A DNA stretch of 64,000 nucleotides from Bacillus aerolatus (GTDB lineage Bacteria; Bacillota; Bacilli; Bacillales; Domibacillaceae): positions 310,001 to 374,000 of the forward strand of contig NZ_WEIO01000001.1 in assembly GCF_009183655.1 (NCBI RefSeq). Direction: 5' to 3'. The translations under genes were made by a program, and so were the position numbers. Shown piece by piece: positions 1 to 8,311 of the stretch. The stretch's first letter is position 1, and every line of letters begins with the position of its first letter. The notes under the pieces were generated by a model. The model saw nothing but the letters and a program-made list of their open reading frames with translations. It was not told where the DNA came from and ran no database searches.

Positions 1-328
1 GCCGCTCGTGAAAAACGTCAATACCGATTTAATGGATGAAGTCAGCTACCGGTCCGTATTGATTGGTTTTCCAGTCTTTACGCTCGGCGGCTTGATCTTT
101 GCCATGATCTGGGCACAAATTGCTTGGACGAGATTTTGGGGATGGGACCCGAAAGAAGTATGGGCGCTCATTACGTGGCTGTTCTACGCTGCCTTTTTAC
201 ATTTGCGTTTATCCAAAGGCTGGCACGGAGAAAAATCGGCTTGGCTTGCTGTTATCGGGTTTGTCATCATTATGTTTAACTTGATCGCAGTTAACCTCGT
301 CATTGCCGGCCTCCACTCGTATGCATGA
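1..328 (+). CDS. resC: Cytochrome c biogenesis protein ResC/CcsB, C-terminal part (5' end outside window)
   Basis: This is the last roughly 108 codons of a membrane protein of the CcsB/ResC (CcsA-like) family, which with ResB carries haem across the membrane and attaches it to apocytochrome c. The tryptophan-rich WWD signature, with the core [14 protein letters not shown], is visible about 55 codons before the stop. Hydrophobic segments lie on both sides of it, as expected for the last membrane helices. The frame is open from base 2, so the true start is upstream. The two-component genes resD and resE follow, as in the B. subtilis res operon. Identification is strong; only the N-terminal part is unseen. 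Confidence 0.93.
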   Translation, partial: PLVKNVNTDLMDEVSYRSVLIGFPVFTLGGLIFAMIWAQIAWTRFWGWDPKEVWALITWLFYAAFLHLRLSKGWHGEKSAWLAVIGFVIIMFNLIAVNLVIAGLHSYA

Positions 329-332
329 CCGT

Positions 333-358
333 CTCCGCCTTGCGCGGAGGCTTTTTTT
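333..358 (+). terminator. Intrinsic terminator after resC
   Basis: The stem CTCCGC/GCGGAG is followed by a run of seven T. It separates resC from resD, so resDE probably also has its own promoter in the gap 359-447. Confidence 0.8.
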
Positions 359-447
359 ATACAGACGCGAATAAATTGAAAATCGTCTTTGATTAGTTGA
401 TAATAATGATAAGGAGTTTTGATTGTTTAAGTAGGAGGGAAATCTAG

Positions 448-1164
448 TTGGATAACGAAATGAAAATTTTAGTAGTAGATGATGAAGAAAGAATCCGTCG
501 TTTGCTGCGGATGTATTTAGAAAGAGAAAACTATGAAGTAGATGAAGCGGAAGATGGAGAGGCGGCTCTTGAACTCGCATTAAATGAAGAATATGATTGT
601 ATTTTGCTTGATATTATGATGCCAGGCAAAGATGGCATTGAAGTGTGTAAAGAGCTGCGTGAGAAGAAATCGACACCTGTGATCATGTTGACAGCTAAAG
701 GAGAAGAAGCTAACCGGGTGCAGGGCTTTGAAGTGGGAACAGATGACTACATCGTGAAACCATTCAGCCCACGCGAAGTTGTGCTGCGTGTGAAAGCGCT
801 GTTAAGAAGATCGTCCCCAACTTCTTATTTGCAGACGGATACAACATCAAAAGATTTAATTGTTTATCCACACTTGATGATCGATAATGATGCACACCGT
901 GTGACCGCTGACGGGGAAGAAGTGAATTTAACTCCAAAGGAATATGAATTGCTATACTTCCTCGCGAAATCGCCGGATAAAGTATTTGATCGTGAGCATT
1001 TATTGAAAGAAGTATGGCATTATGAGTTTTTTGGAGATTTAAGAACGGTGGACACGCACGTCAAGCGCTTGCGTGAAAAATTAAATAAAGTATCTGAAAA
1101 AGCATCAAAAATGATTGTTACGGTTTGGGGGGTCGGCTATAAATTCGAGGTAGTGAACGAATGA
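448..1164 (+). CDS. resD: Redox response regulator ResD (OmpR/PhoB type)
   Basis: This 238-residue DNA-binding response regulator pairs with ResE to control aerobic and anaerobic respiration genes. The N-terminal receiver domain (about residues 6-120) shows the acidic pair Asp11-Asp12, the phosphoacceptor Asp55 in LLDIMMPG, and the conserved Lys in VKPFSP. The C-terminal winged-helix domain (about 135-235) ends in VDTHVKRLREK and VWGVGYKFE. The start is a TTG, chosen because AGGAGGG lies 8 nt upstream; an in-frame ATG four codons later has poorer spacing. The gene overlaps resE by 4 nt (ATGA), so the two are translationally coupled. In B. subtilis ResD activates qcrABC and cytochrome genes, and a qcr operon is also in this window. 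Confidence 0.95.
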   Translation: MDNEMKILVVDDEERIRRLLRMYLERENYEVDEAEDGEAALELALNEEYDCILLDIMMPGKDGIEVCKELREKKSTPVIMLTAKGEEANRVQGFEVGTDDYIVKPFSPREVVLRVKALLRRSSPTSYLQTDTTSKDLIVYPHLMIDNDAHRVTADGEEVNLTPKEYELLYFLAKSPDKVFDREHLLKEVWHYEFFGDLRTVDTHVKRLREKLNKVSEKASKMIVTVWGVGYKFEVVNE

Positions 1165-2933
1165 AGCTTTGGAGAAGTGTAGTAGGAAAACTATGGATGA
1201 CTATCCTGCTGCTCGTTTCCTTCGTTCTCTTTTTTCTGACCATTCTGCTGTTGGAATTCTTTGAGAACTATCATGCAAGCGAAGTGGAAAAAGACTTATC
1301 GGATACAGCCGTGAAAATCTCCAAGGTCATTGCGGATCACGCTGATAAAAAGACAGGAATGGAAGTTGCCTGGGAGCTTGTAGATGAACCAGTTCACGTC
1401 ATTATTGCGGAAGATAAAGAAACATTTTATTACTCGCCAAACGATCCGGCGCCGAACAGACTGGAGCGCAGCAAAGTCACTAACGATCCGGCGCTTTCGC
1501 GTGTATTTACTGACAGAATGAAAGTAAAAACAGAGCTTGCAGTTGATGAAAACAGCCAGGCGAGCCGTCATGAGAATTCCATTGCCATTGCTGTTCCGCT
1601 GAAAATGAAAAACGGCAAAGATGGAGCGGTTATTATTTACCAGTCACTCGAAGTAATAAAAGAAACGTCCCATCAGACGACAAAGCTGATCTTGCTTGCT
1701 GCTGGTATCGCTATTTTTTTAACGACGATCTTTGCTTTCTTCCTGTCTACGAGAATCACGGCTCCTTTGCGCAAAATGAGAGAAGCAGCAACAGAGCTGA
1801 CAAAAGGAAACTTCGATACGAAAGTACCAATTTTAACGACGGATGAAATTGGCGCGCTCGCCACTTCGTTTAATCAGATGGCCAAGCAGCTGAATCATAA
1901 CATTCACGCGCTGAACCAAGAGAAAGAACAGCTGGCGAGTATTTTAAGCAGCATGGCTGATGGTGTAATTACCTTTAATCGGGATGGCGCCATTTTAATT
2001 ACAAATCCGCCGGCTGAGCGTTTTTTACAAAACTGGTATTATGAAATTGAAAAAGAGCATTCGAAAGAAATGATGCCTTCGCTCGTTGAAGATCTCTTAA
2101 AACAGGCAGTCGAAACAGAAACCGAAAAAATTGGCGAATTTTCTTTCCAGGGACGCTTTTACGTGATCATCGTCAGTCCGCTCTACAATGCAAAAACAGT
2201 GCGCGGGGCGGTAGCAGTTGTCCGTGATATGACAGAAGAGCGGCGGCTTGATAAGCTGAGAAAAGATTTTGTGGCAAACGTTTCGCACGAGTTGCGCACT
2301 CCTATATCGATGTTGCAAGGCTACAGTGAAGCGATCATTGATGACATTGCCGCCACAGAAGAAGAAAAACGCGAAATGGCTAGAATTATTTATGATGAAT
2401 CGCTGCGAATCGGCCGGCTTGTCAATGAACTGCTCGACTTGGCCCGGATGGAAGCGGGGCACATTTCTTTGAATTTGGAGGAAGTCAATGTTCCTGCTTT
2501 TATCCAGCGGGTGACCGATAAATTTCAAGGAATTGCGAAAGAAAAACAAATTGAGTTAACCTGGCACATACCGCACGAGAAGGTGCTGACGAAATTGGAT
2601 CCGGACCGTATTGAACAAGTGCTGACCAATTTAATTGACAATGCCCTGCGCCACACACCGGAACATGGCATGGTGAAAGTAAGCTACGAGCTGAAAGCGG
2701 ATGGTCATCACGTGTCGGTTCAAGATTCCGGGGCAGGAATTAGTGAAGAGGATTTGCCATTTGTGTTCGAACGCTTTTATAAAGGCGACAAGGCCCGGAC
2801 AAGAGGCCGTTCCGGAACAGGACTTGGGCTTTCTATTGCTAAGAACATCATTTCGGCTCATAATGGCAACATAAAAGTTCAAAGTAAATTAGGACAAGGC
2901 ACCACTTTTTCATTTCATTTGCCTGAAAAATAA
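1161..2933 (+). CDS. resE: Sensor histidine kinase ResE
   Basis: This 590-residue membrane sensor kinase is the partner of ResD. The order is: N-terminal membrane helix (about residues 10-32), extracytoplasmic sensor region, second membrane helix (about 170-192), HAMP domain (about 193-245), PAS domain (about 253-360), dimerisation/phosphotransfer domain with SHELRTP (His about 374), and ATPase domain with the N box NLIDNALRHT and the G box GTGLGLSI. Length and domain order fit ResE of Bacillus. The ATG overlaps the resD stop. The signal sensed is thought to be redox state, possibly through menaquinone, but that comes from family knowledge and not from this sequence. Confidence 0.95.
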   Translation: MKLWRSVVGKLWMTILLLVSFVLFFLTILLLEFFENYHASEVEKDLSDTAVKISKVIADHADKKTGMEVAWELVDEPVHVIIAEDKETFYYSPNDPAPNRLERSKVTNDPALSRVFTDRMKVKTELAVDENSQASRHENSIAIAVPLKMKNGKDGAVIIYQSLEVIKETSHQTTKLILLAAGIAIFLTTIFAFFLSTRITAPLRKMREAATELTKGNFDTKVPILTTDEIGALATSFNQMAKQLNHNIHALNQEKEQLASILSSMADGVITFNRDGAILITNPPAERFLQNWYYEIEKEHSKEMMPSLVEDLLKQAVETETEKIGEFSFQGRFYVIIVSPLYNAKTVRGAVAVVRDMTEERRLDKLRKDFVANVSHELRTPISMLQGYSEAIIDDIAATEEEKREMARIIYDESLRIGRLVNELLDLARMEAGHISLNLEEVNVPAFIQRVTDKFQGIAKEKQIELTWHIPHEKVLTKLDPDRIEQVLTNLIDNALRHTPEHGMVKVSYELKADGHHVSVQDSGAGISEEDLPFVFERFYKGDKARTRGRSGTGLGLSIAKNIISAHNGNIKVQSKLGQGTTFSFHLPEK

Positions 2934-2957
2934 TGCAACAAACTTAACTAAACATAT

Positions 2958-3037
2958 TCGGTCTCATAAGTGCCCGGTTTTTCCATCCTTGCGTTTATGC
3001 ACAATGCAGTGATAGGGAGGCCGGGTGTTCTATCTGA
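2958..3037. repeat. Degraded copy of the GTCTCATAAG inverted-repeat element
   Basis: GGTCTCATAAGTGCCCGG begins here and an imperfect complement (GCCGGG, then TCTGAGGG) closes it about 75 nt later. The left end matches, in the same orientation, the reverse complement of the right end of the element at 25218-25338 (TCTCATAAGTGCC followed by C or T, then GG). It lies directly after resE, may act as a weak 3' hairpin, and has no coding capacity. Confidence 0.5.
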
Positions 3038-3045
3038 GGGCAGCT

Positions 3046-3309
3046 TATTTATAATATTGGCTGTTTTCTAAAAGATTGTTGTTTTTGTAGTATATTCTTA
3101 TGACAAAAAGTGTAGCAAAAGGGTTGATTGGAGCGGAAGGTGCGAGACTCCTGCGGGATTAGCGGGACAGGTGAGACCCCGCAGGAGCAAAGCGACGAGG
3201 AGGCTCACCGCCCGCCCCGCGGAAAGCGAGCATCCTGGAGCGGAAATCAACCACCCCCTTTTCTAATAGCAACAAAGTTTACGAAAACAGCCATAATATT
3301 TATAAAAAA
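3046..3309. repeat. Long imperfect palindromic intergenic element
   Basis: About 264 nt folds back on itself. The outer arms carry ATAATATTGGCTGTTTTC on the left and GAAAACAGCCATAATATT on the right. The next arms are AAAAGGGTTGATTGGAGCGG and CCGCTCCAGGATG-like sequence read from the right (GAGCGGAAATCAACC). The GC-rich core holds the pair CTCCTGCGGG/CCCGCAGGAG (3150-3159 with 3178-3187). The base composition is very different from the AT-rich flanks. The core closely resembles a GC-rich repeat that I recall from many Bacillaceae intergenic regions. A 61-codon open frame inside it is a by-product of the GC-rich palindrome. There is no transposase, so it looks like a miniature element. Confidence 0.75.
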
Positions 3310-3313
3310 ATAG

Positions 3314-3343
3314 TCATACTGGAAACGCTTCCTGTCATACAAC
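3314..3343 (+). promoter_or_regulatory. Candidate sigma-E promoter for the 54-residue gene
   Basis: A -35-like TCATACT (3314-3320) and a -10-like CATACAAC (3336-3343) are separated by 15 nt. This matches the mother-cell sigma-E pattern closely and resembles the candidate at spoIVA (TCATATA, 15 nt, CATACAAT). The spacer contains the partial palindrome GGAAACGCTTCC. The call rests on consensus matching only. Confidence 0.5.
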
Positions 3344-3383
3344 TAGAAGGGCAGTAAAAAAAGCAAGTTGGGGGCGGTTCAAC

Positions 3384-3548
3384 ATGAAAGACTACTTGAA
3401 ACGATTTATGATCGCTTTGCTCATGGCATTATGCGTAAGTTTGCTGATGATCGGCGGGGGGCTTGCTCAATCGAAAAATGAAAAAAAGCAGCCGCGGATA
3501 AATAGCGGCCAGCTTGAAAGAGAGGCAGAAAAATTTACATACGGCTGA
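3384..3548 (+). CDS. Small exported or single-pass membrane protein, 54 residues, unknown function
   Basis: The protein has a basic start (MKDYLKRFM), one hydrophobic stretch (about residues 8-28, ALLMALCVSLLMIGGGLA) and a short hydrophilic tail rich in Lys, Glu and Gln. It could be a signal-anchor protein, or be cleaved after GGGLA to release about 26 residues. A purine-rich GTTGGGGGCGG sits upstream of the ATG as a possible ribosome site. It has a sigma-E-like promoter upstream and a terminator about 95 nt downstream, so it looks like a complete transcription unit. I do not recognise the family. It lies between resE and the FMN riboswitch in a gap full of repeats. Confidence 0.6.
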   Translation: MKDYLKRFMIALLMALCVSLLMIGGGLAQSKNEKKQPRINSGQLEREAEKFTYG

Positions 3549-3551
3549 TTT

Positions 3552-3593
3552 TTTATAGAAAAGCGAAGCCGACTGTCATATGACCTCGAGCCC
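3552..3593 (-). repeat. Remnant of the GTCTAGC structured repeat family, inverted
   Basis: TTTATAGAAAAGCGAAGCCG followed by ACTG and then CATATGACCTCGAGCCC matches both ends of the inverted copy at 39725-39850, with the middle deleted. It begins just after the stop of the 54-residue gene. Confidence 0.6.
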
Positions 3594-3644
3594 TTTGCGC
3601 ATTTGTTCAAGGGATTTGAATGAATAGTCAGTCAATTTTGAAAA

Positions 3645-3674
3645 GTAAGGGTCAGTACCCTTGCTTTTTTTCGC
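3645..3674 (+). terminator. Intrinsic terminator upstream of the FMN riboswitch
   Basis: GTAAGGGT and ACCCTTGC pair around a 4-nt loop (one wobble), followed by a run of T. It ends the unit carrying the 54-residue gene. Confidence 0.7.
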
Positions 3675-3761
3675 TTTAATTGCTATCATTTAAATAATTC
3701 TACTTGCTATTCACGTTTTTTGGAAAAATTGAATTCAATAGAATAAAAAAATCGTATATTC

Positions 3762-3889
3762 ATCTTCGGGGCAGGGTGAAATTCCCGACCGGCGGTATGG
3801 AAGCACGAGCTTCCGAGCCCGCGAGCCGCAAGGCTGATTTGGTGAGATGCCAAAGCCGACAGTATAGTCTGGATGGGAGAAGGTGAAGG
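3762..3889 (+). ncRNA. FMN riboswitch (RFN element)
   Basis: The conserved RFN blocks are readable in order: ATCTTCGGGGCAGGGTGAAA, then TTCCCGACCGGCGGT, a variable hairpin (AAGCACGAGCTT), GAGCCCGCGAGC, then GATTTGGTGAGATGCCAAAG-like sequence, GCCGACAGTATAGTCTGGAT and GGGAGAAGGTGAAG. It binds flavin mononucleotide. Its position upstream of the riboflavin transporter gene matches B. subtilis ribU, where FMN promotes early termination. Confidence 0.97.
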
Positions 3890-3941
3890 TCTGCCAGCGT
3901 CCAACACGTGCAGAGTTGGACGTTTATTTGAGTATGACTTT

Positions 3942-3978
3942 TCTCCCTCAAGCTTTTTGCTTGAGGGTTTGTTGTTTC
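3942..3978 (+). terminator. Riboswitch-controlled terminator before ribU
   Basis: CCCTCAAGC and GCTTGAGGG pair around TTTTT, followed by TTTGTTGTTT. The hairpin lies between the RFN aptamer and the ribU start, with another small hairpin (TCCAAC/GTTGGA, 3900-3921) in between. This is the usual expression platform: FMN-bound RNA should terminate here. That mechanism is inferred from the family. Confidence 0.85.
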
Positions 3979-4039
3979 TCGGAAGTCTTGGCAGCCTTTC
4001 TTCTTATGAAAGATGAATGAGAAGAAGGAGAGAACTATT

Positions 4040-4621
4040 GTGAGAAAAATGAATATTCGTGTGTTAACGTCTGTGGGGTTATTAAGCACATTGTCTTATT
4101 TACTTATGCTGCTGAACTTTCCAATTCCGCCATTTCCAAGCTTTTTAATGATTGACTTTAGCGAGATTCCTGCACTGATCGCTGCTATCGTCTTCGGTCC
4201 GATTGCGGGCATCATGGTGGAACTAATCAAGAACGTTCTGGACTTTTTTATGACTGGAAGCCCGACTGGAGTTCCTGTCGGCCACTTAGCCAATTTTATT
4301 GCAGGAGTGACTTTTATTCTCCCGGTCTATTACTTGTATAAAAAATTTGAATCTAAAAGAGGCTTGACTGTTGCTTTAGTGTTAGGAACAGTAGCTATGG
4401 CGGTCATTATGAGTGTGTTAAATTACTATGTTATTTTACCGGCATACACACTTTTCTTACATGCACCAGCTATGAGTGCTCCTGAAGCGAAGCAAATGGT
4501 TGTTACAGCCATTCTGCCTTTTAACATCGTAAAAGGGATACTAATGACAGCTGTATTTATGCTGATTTATTCCCGTATTCATGTGTGGATGCGCAAACAA
4601 ACAGCCGCACATAGTGCTTAA
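4040..4621 (+). CDS. ribU: Riboflavin transporter RibU (ECF S component)
   Basis: This 193-residue integral membrane protein is the riboflavin-specific S subunit of an energy-coupling factor transporter. About five or six hydrophobic helices are visible. The family motif region FPSFLMIDFSEIPALIA lies in the first third, followed by FGPIAGIMVELIKNVLDF and the Gly-rich GSPTGVPVGHLANFIAG. The GTG start at 4040 was chosen because AAGGAG ends 9 nt before it; an upstream in-frame ATG at 4013 has no ribosome site and would add nine charged residues. The FMN riboswitch directly upstream supports the substrate. Confidence 0.94.
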   Translation: MRKMNIRVLTSVGLLSTLSYLLMLLNFPIPPFPSFLMIDFSEIPALIAAIVFGPIAGIMVELIKNVLDFFMTGSPTGVPVGHLANFIAGVTFILPVYYLYKKFESKRGLTVALVLGTVAMAVIMSVLNYYVILPAYTLFLHAPAMSAPEAKQMVVTAILPFNIVKGILMTAVFMLIYSRIHVWMRKQTAAHSA

Positions 4622-4659
4622 TTAAATTTTTAAACAACTGATGAGGACCAGCAGAAAAA

Positions 4660-4695
4660 ACCGAAAAGACAGGCTTGTCTTTTCGGTTTTTTCGC
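4660..4695. terminator. Bidirectional terminator between ribU and fer
   Basis: AACCGAAAAGACAGGCTTGTCTTTTCGGTTTTTT forms an almost perfect hairpin with A-rich and T-rich flanks. It can serve both convergent genes. Confidence 0.85.
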
Positions 4696-4711
4696 ATTAG
4701 TTAGATGGATT

Positions 4712-5050
<339 letters not shown>

Positions 5051-5180
5051 TTAGTTTCCTTTTCAATAAGAAATTCCCGTATAAAAAATGATAGGGCTTT
5101 CATTTGCAATTCATCCATAAACGAGGAATTTTGACAAATTTCATGGTAAAATAAATGAAAGCGCCAAAAGGAGGCAAACT

Positions 5181-6227
5181 ATGCCTTTTTTGCAGGTAAT
5201 CATATTAATAATGATCAATCAAATAAATGGACAAAGAACCGCCTCATCTGTCTTTCATTTATTAAAAGGCAAAAAATCTTCGCAAACGATACAAGACGCC
5301 AGGCTGTATCATTTGGAAAAATGGTTTCAAACAGTTCCTTTTTTAGAAAGGAAATCATTCGATCAACTGATCGTTGAGCTGGCCGAACAACGATTGATTC
5401 GCGTAGATGAGAAACTCCATGTTCAAGTGACCGCCTTTGGAAAAGAAAAACTGGAAGGTCTATCCGGCGTTCTTCCCCCGCTTGAATTTTTACATGGATG
5501 GAAATTACAAGACTGTGCGAGTGCTTTTTGGAAAAGACTTTCACTTGCTGTACAAGTAGCCTCGCACTTGGCTTACCGGGATTCAGCTTATCTTCCAGTG
5601 ACGAGAGATGAACAAATTCAACGATGGCTGAAGTTATTTTTGGCACGCACCCGCTTACCTAAAGATGAACTAGCCGCACGTCTTCACCAAGAGCTTGTTG
5701 TTCTTTTGAAAAGCCAGCCGGTTGAGGATCCGCTTATTTTAGTTCTTCGGCTTACTGGAAAAAAAAGAACCGGTAAAACAACGGTCCAGGCCAGTGCACT
5801 GCTTGGCGTGGAAAGTACGGAATATTGGTTTCGCTTTTTACATTTGCTTCACTTTACTATCCAGCACAGTATTCAGCATGCCGCAGACTTCCCGCTGTTA
5901 TTCGCGATGGCAGAAGATATATATGAGCCGGTTGTTTTGACTCAATCAACGAGAAAGACAGGCGGCATGCTAAAAAAAGGCTTCACGCTTGAAGAGATTG
6001 TGGCAAATAGACGATTAAAACGAAGCACAGTCGAAGACCACATCGTAGAATTAACTTTTCACTCCCCGGACTTCTCCATACGTCCCTTTGTCAGCGAGGA
6101 GACGGAGGAAAGAGTGCTGCAGGCAGCCGCAGTGCTTTCCAACAAAAAAATCAAACCGATTAAAGACCAGCTGCCTGACGTTTCTTATTTTCAAATCAGG
6201 CTCGTATTAGCCAAATACAGCAAGTGA
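5181..6227 (+). CDS. ypbB: YpbB family helix-turn-helix protein
   Basis: The protein has 348 residues and matches the YpbB family encoded directly upstream of recS in Bacillus. The C-terminal third contains a helicase-type helix-turn-helix region (about residues 255-345) with GFTLEEIVANRRLKRSTVEDHIVEL, typical of HTH_40 domains linked to RecQ helicases. The remaining sequence is helical with no catalytic motif that I recognise. A strong ribosome site (AAAGGAGG) precedes the ATG. Only 6 nt separate it from recS, so both are made from one transcript. A role helping the RecS helicase is inferred from this pairing. Confidence 0.88.
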   Translation: MPFLQVIILIMINQINGQRTASSVFHLLKGKKSSQTIQDARLYHLEKWFQTVPFLERKSFDQLIVELAEQRLIRVDEKLHVQVTAFGKEKLEGLSGVLPPLEFLHGWKLQDCASAFWKRLSLAVQVASHLAYRDSAYLPVTRDEQIQRWLKLFLARTRLPKDELAARLHQELVVLLKSQPVEDPLILVLRLTGKKRTGKTTVQASALLGVESTEYWFRFLHLLHFTIQHSIQHAADFPLLFAMAEDIYEPVVLTQSTRKTGGMLKKGFTLEEIVANRRLKRSTVEDHIVELTFHSPDFSIRPFVSEETEERVLQAAAVLSNKKIKPIKDQLPDVSYFQIRLVLAKYSK

Positions 6228-6233
6228 AGGAAG

Positions 6234-7694
6234 ATGAATGTGGATCAAGTTTTATTAGAACGGTTCGGCTATTCTGCTTTCAGAACCGGTCAAAGAGAAA
6301 CGATTGAATCATTGCTTTCAGGCCGGCATACGCTGGCTATGCTTCCAACCGGAACAGGAAAATCACTTTGCTATCAGCTCCCAGCTTATTTGCTGCCGGG
6401 AAGTGTACTCGTTGTCTCTCCTCTCTTATCGCTTATGCAGGACCAGACAGAGCAGTTGAAAATGCGCGGTGAAAAAAGTACAGCTGCTTTAAATTCATTT
6501 TTATCTTTCCAGGACAAGCAACGAGTCATTCGCCGCTTGTCCGATTACCGCTTTATCTTTTTGTCGCCTGAAATGCTAATGAGCGAGCCTGTGCTTCAAG
6601 CCTTGAAGAACGTGCGTATTTCTCTTTTTGTCGTGGATGAAGCTCATTGCATTTCTCAGTGGGGACATGATTTTCGACCTGACTACCGACTTTTGGGGGG
6701 TGTAAGAAAACAGCTGGGCAGCCCGCTGACGCTTGCCTTAACGGCGACTGCTACGGCTGAAGTAAGGCACGACATTATCCGCTATTTGCAAATTGAGAGA
6801 GTGCAGGAATGGATTTTTTCCGTTGACCGCCCGAATATTGCGATGGCAGTAGAACATATTACAGTCCGAAACGATAAGCAAAAAAGGCTATTGGAATTAG
6901 TGAGACAGCTCAAGAAACCGGGAATCGTGTATTTTGCGAGCAAGCGCGGAGCCGAGGAAGGAGCGGAATGGCTGCGGCAAAATGGGATAGGAAAAACAGC
7001 TTTTTACCATGGCGGGATGGAGCAGGAGGACCGTATTTTAATTCAACAGCAATTTTTAAATGACGAGCTCGATGTCATTTGTGCCACAAGTGCTTTTGGT
7101 ATGGGAGTCAATAAAGAAAACATCCAATTTGTCATCCATTACCAGCTCCCTTCTCAGCTTGAGTCTTATTTGCAGGAAGTTGGCCGAGCCGGAAGAGACG
7201 GCAGAAAGGCTGTGGCCGTACTGCTATACACACCCGGAGATGAAGAGTTTCATTCGATGGTGGCTGAGGGGGAATTTCCTTCAGACGAGCAAATAAAAAG
7301 TTATTTTTCGCGGGATCGAAGTCTAGCTGCGGCAGATTGGGCAGATGCTGTGCAGCTGACGGACGTTCAGTTTCGTTTCCTTCTTCATTATGCGGATGAA
7401 GCGGTGCGGACAGGCGAGGGAACACCTGCCGAATATGTACGAAACAAACGGCGGGAAAGGCTGGAACAAAAACAAAAAAAACGCTTGTATATGCTCCGGT
7501 GGATATGGTCCAAACAATGCCGGCGGGGAGAAGTTCTTCGCTATTTTGAGGAGCAGATAGGAAAAACGCCTGATAATTGTTGTGATATATGCGGTTTAAA
7601 CATGCAGCAGTACGATAAACAATACTCGCTGGAAAAAGATGATACGCTGGAATGGGAAGCTATTTTAAATTCTCTGCTGCGGGTTGAAGGATGA
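6234..7694 (+). CDS. recS: RecQ-type ATP-dependent DNA helicase RecS
   Basis: This 486-residue superfamily 2 helicase has motif 0 (FRTGQRE), motif I/Walker A (PTGTGKS), motif II ([15 protein letters not shown], the RecQ-specific extension), motif III (TATAT), and motifs V/VI (TSAFGMGV and [10 protein letters not shown]). The C-terminal zinc-binding part includes [12 protein letters not shown] and CCDIC. There is no HRDC domain, so it is the short RecS form and not full-length RecQ. It unwinds DNA in 3'-5' direction during recombination and fork repair. The ribosome site lies very close to the ATG, and an in-frame GTG at 6240 could be the true start. Confidence 0.93.
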   Translation: MNVDQVLLERFGYSAFRTGQRETIESLLSGRHTLAMLPTGTGKSLCYQLPAYLLPGSVLVVSPLLSLMQDQTEQLKMRGEKSTAALNSFLSFQDKQRVIRRLSDYRFIFLSPEMLMSEPVLQALKNVRISLFVVDEAHCISQWGHDFRPDYRLLGGVRKQLGSPLTLALTATATAEVRHDIIRYLQIERVQEWIFSVDRPNIAMAVEHITVRNDKQKRLLELVRQLKKPGIVYFASKRGAEEGAEWLRQNGIGKTAFYHGGMEQEDRILIQQQFLNDELDVICATSAFGMGVNKENIQFVIHYQLPSQLESYLQEVGRAGRDGRKAVAVLLYTPGDEEFHSMVAEGEFPSDEQIKSYFSRDRSLAAADWADAVQLTDVQFRFLLHYADEAVRTGEGTPAEYVRNKRRERLEQKQKKRLYMLRWIWSKQCRRGEVLRYFEEQIGKTPDNCCDICGLNMQQYDKQYSLEKDDTLEWEAILNSLLRVEG

Positions 7695-7706
7695 GGAAGC
7701 AGACGT

Positions 7707-8309
7707 ATGAAAAAAAATAAGCAAGCCGACCTTATCCACCGCATGACCGATGAGGAAGTGCTGAACGCTCTTTATTTAACGCAGCTCTTTTTATTAGTGC
7801 TTTCGTTTATCATCGGTCTCTTTTTATTCAAAGACTTCTTCAGCTTCTACCGTCTGTTTCAATGGTCGATGATTGATATTTTTGTAATAGGCGGGGGAGC
7901 AGGGCTTGTCGTTGTAATTATAGATCTTTATTTAATGAAAAGTTTGCCTGAAAAATATTATGATGACGGCGGCATAAATGAGAGATTGTTCGCCGGCCGC
8001 TCAACAGGGGAGATCTTTTGGATTGCTGTTTTAGTGGCTGTCGCAGAAGAAGTATTTTTTAGGGGAATGATCCAGACGGCTTTAGGGTTTATTCCGGCAA
8101 GCATTATTTTTGCTATGATCCATGTGAGATATTTAGCGCAATGGTATTTAACGCTGAATGTGATTCTTTTAAGCTTTGGGATCGGATGGTTATTCGAATG
8201 GACAGGCAACCTGGCAGCTGTTATTATGATGCATTTTACCATTGACTTTTTGCTTGGCCTGGCCATTCGCCGGAAACAGAATAAGAATGAATCGATAAAG
8301 AAGGGATAA
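7707..8309 (+). CDS. ypbD: CPBP family intramembrane metalloprotease YpbD
   Basis: This 200-residue membrane protein has about five hydrophobic helices and the CPBP (Abi) motifs: EEVFFRGMIQ (motif 1, paired Glu and Arg, about residues 114-123), IHVRYLAQ (motif 2 region) and MMHFTIDFLLG (motif 3 His and Asp). These residues form the glutamate-type metal site of the intramembrane protease family. It follows recS by 12 nt and precedes ypbE by 2 nt, so it is in the same operon. The substrate is unknown. Confidence 0.88.
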   Translation: MKKNKQADLIHRMTDEEVLNALYLTQLFLLVLSFIIGLFLFKDFFSFYRLFQWSMIDIFVIGGGAGLVVVIIDLYLMKSLPEKYYDDGGINERLFAGRSTGEIFWIAVLVAVAEEVFFRGMIQTALGFIPASIIFAMIHVRYLAQWYLTLNVILLSFGIGWLFEWTGNLAAVIMMHFTIDFLLGLAIRRKQNKNESIKKG

Positions 8310-8311
8310 AT

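Noticed and set aside
3128-3313. 61-codon open frame in the GC-rich element after resE
   Set aside because: It lies wholly in the palindromic repeat, has a composition rich in Arg, Gly and Pro, and has no ribosome site. It is a by-product of the GC-rich arms.
3320-3333. Possible CcpA (cre) site GGAAACGCTTCC in the spacer of the small gene's promoter
   Set aside because: It matches the cre consensus only partly (outer positions differ), so I do not list it as an operator.
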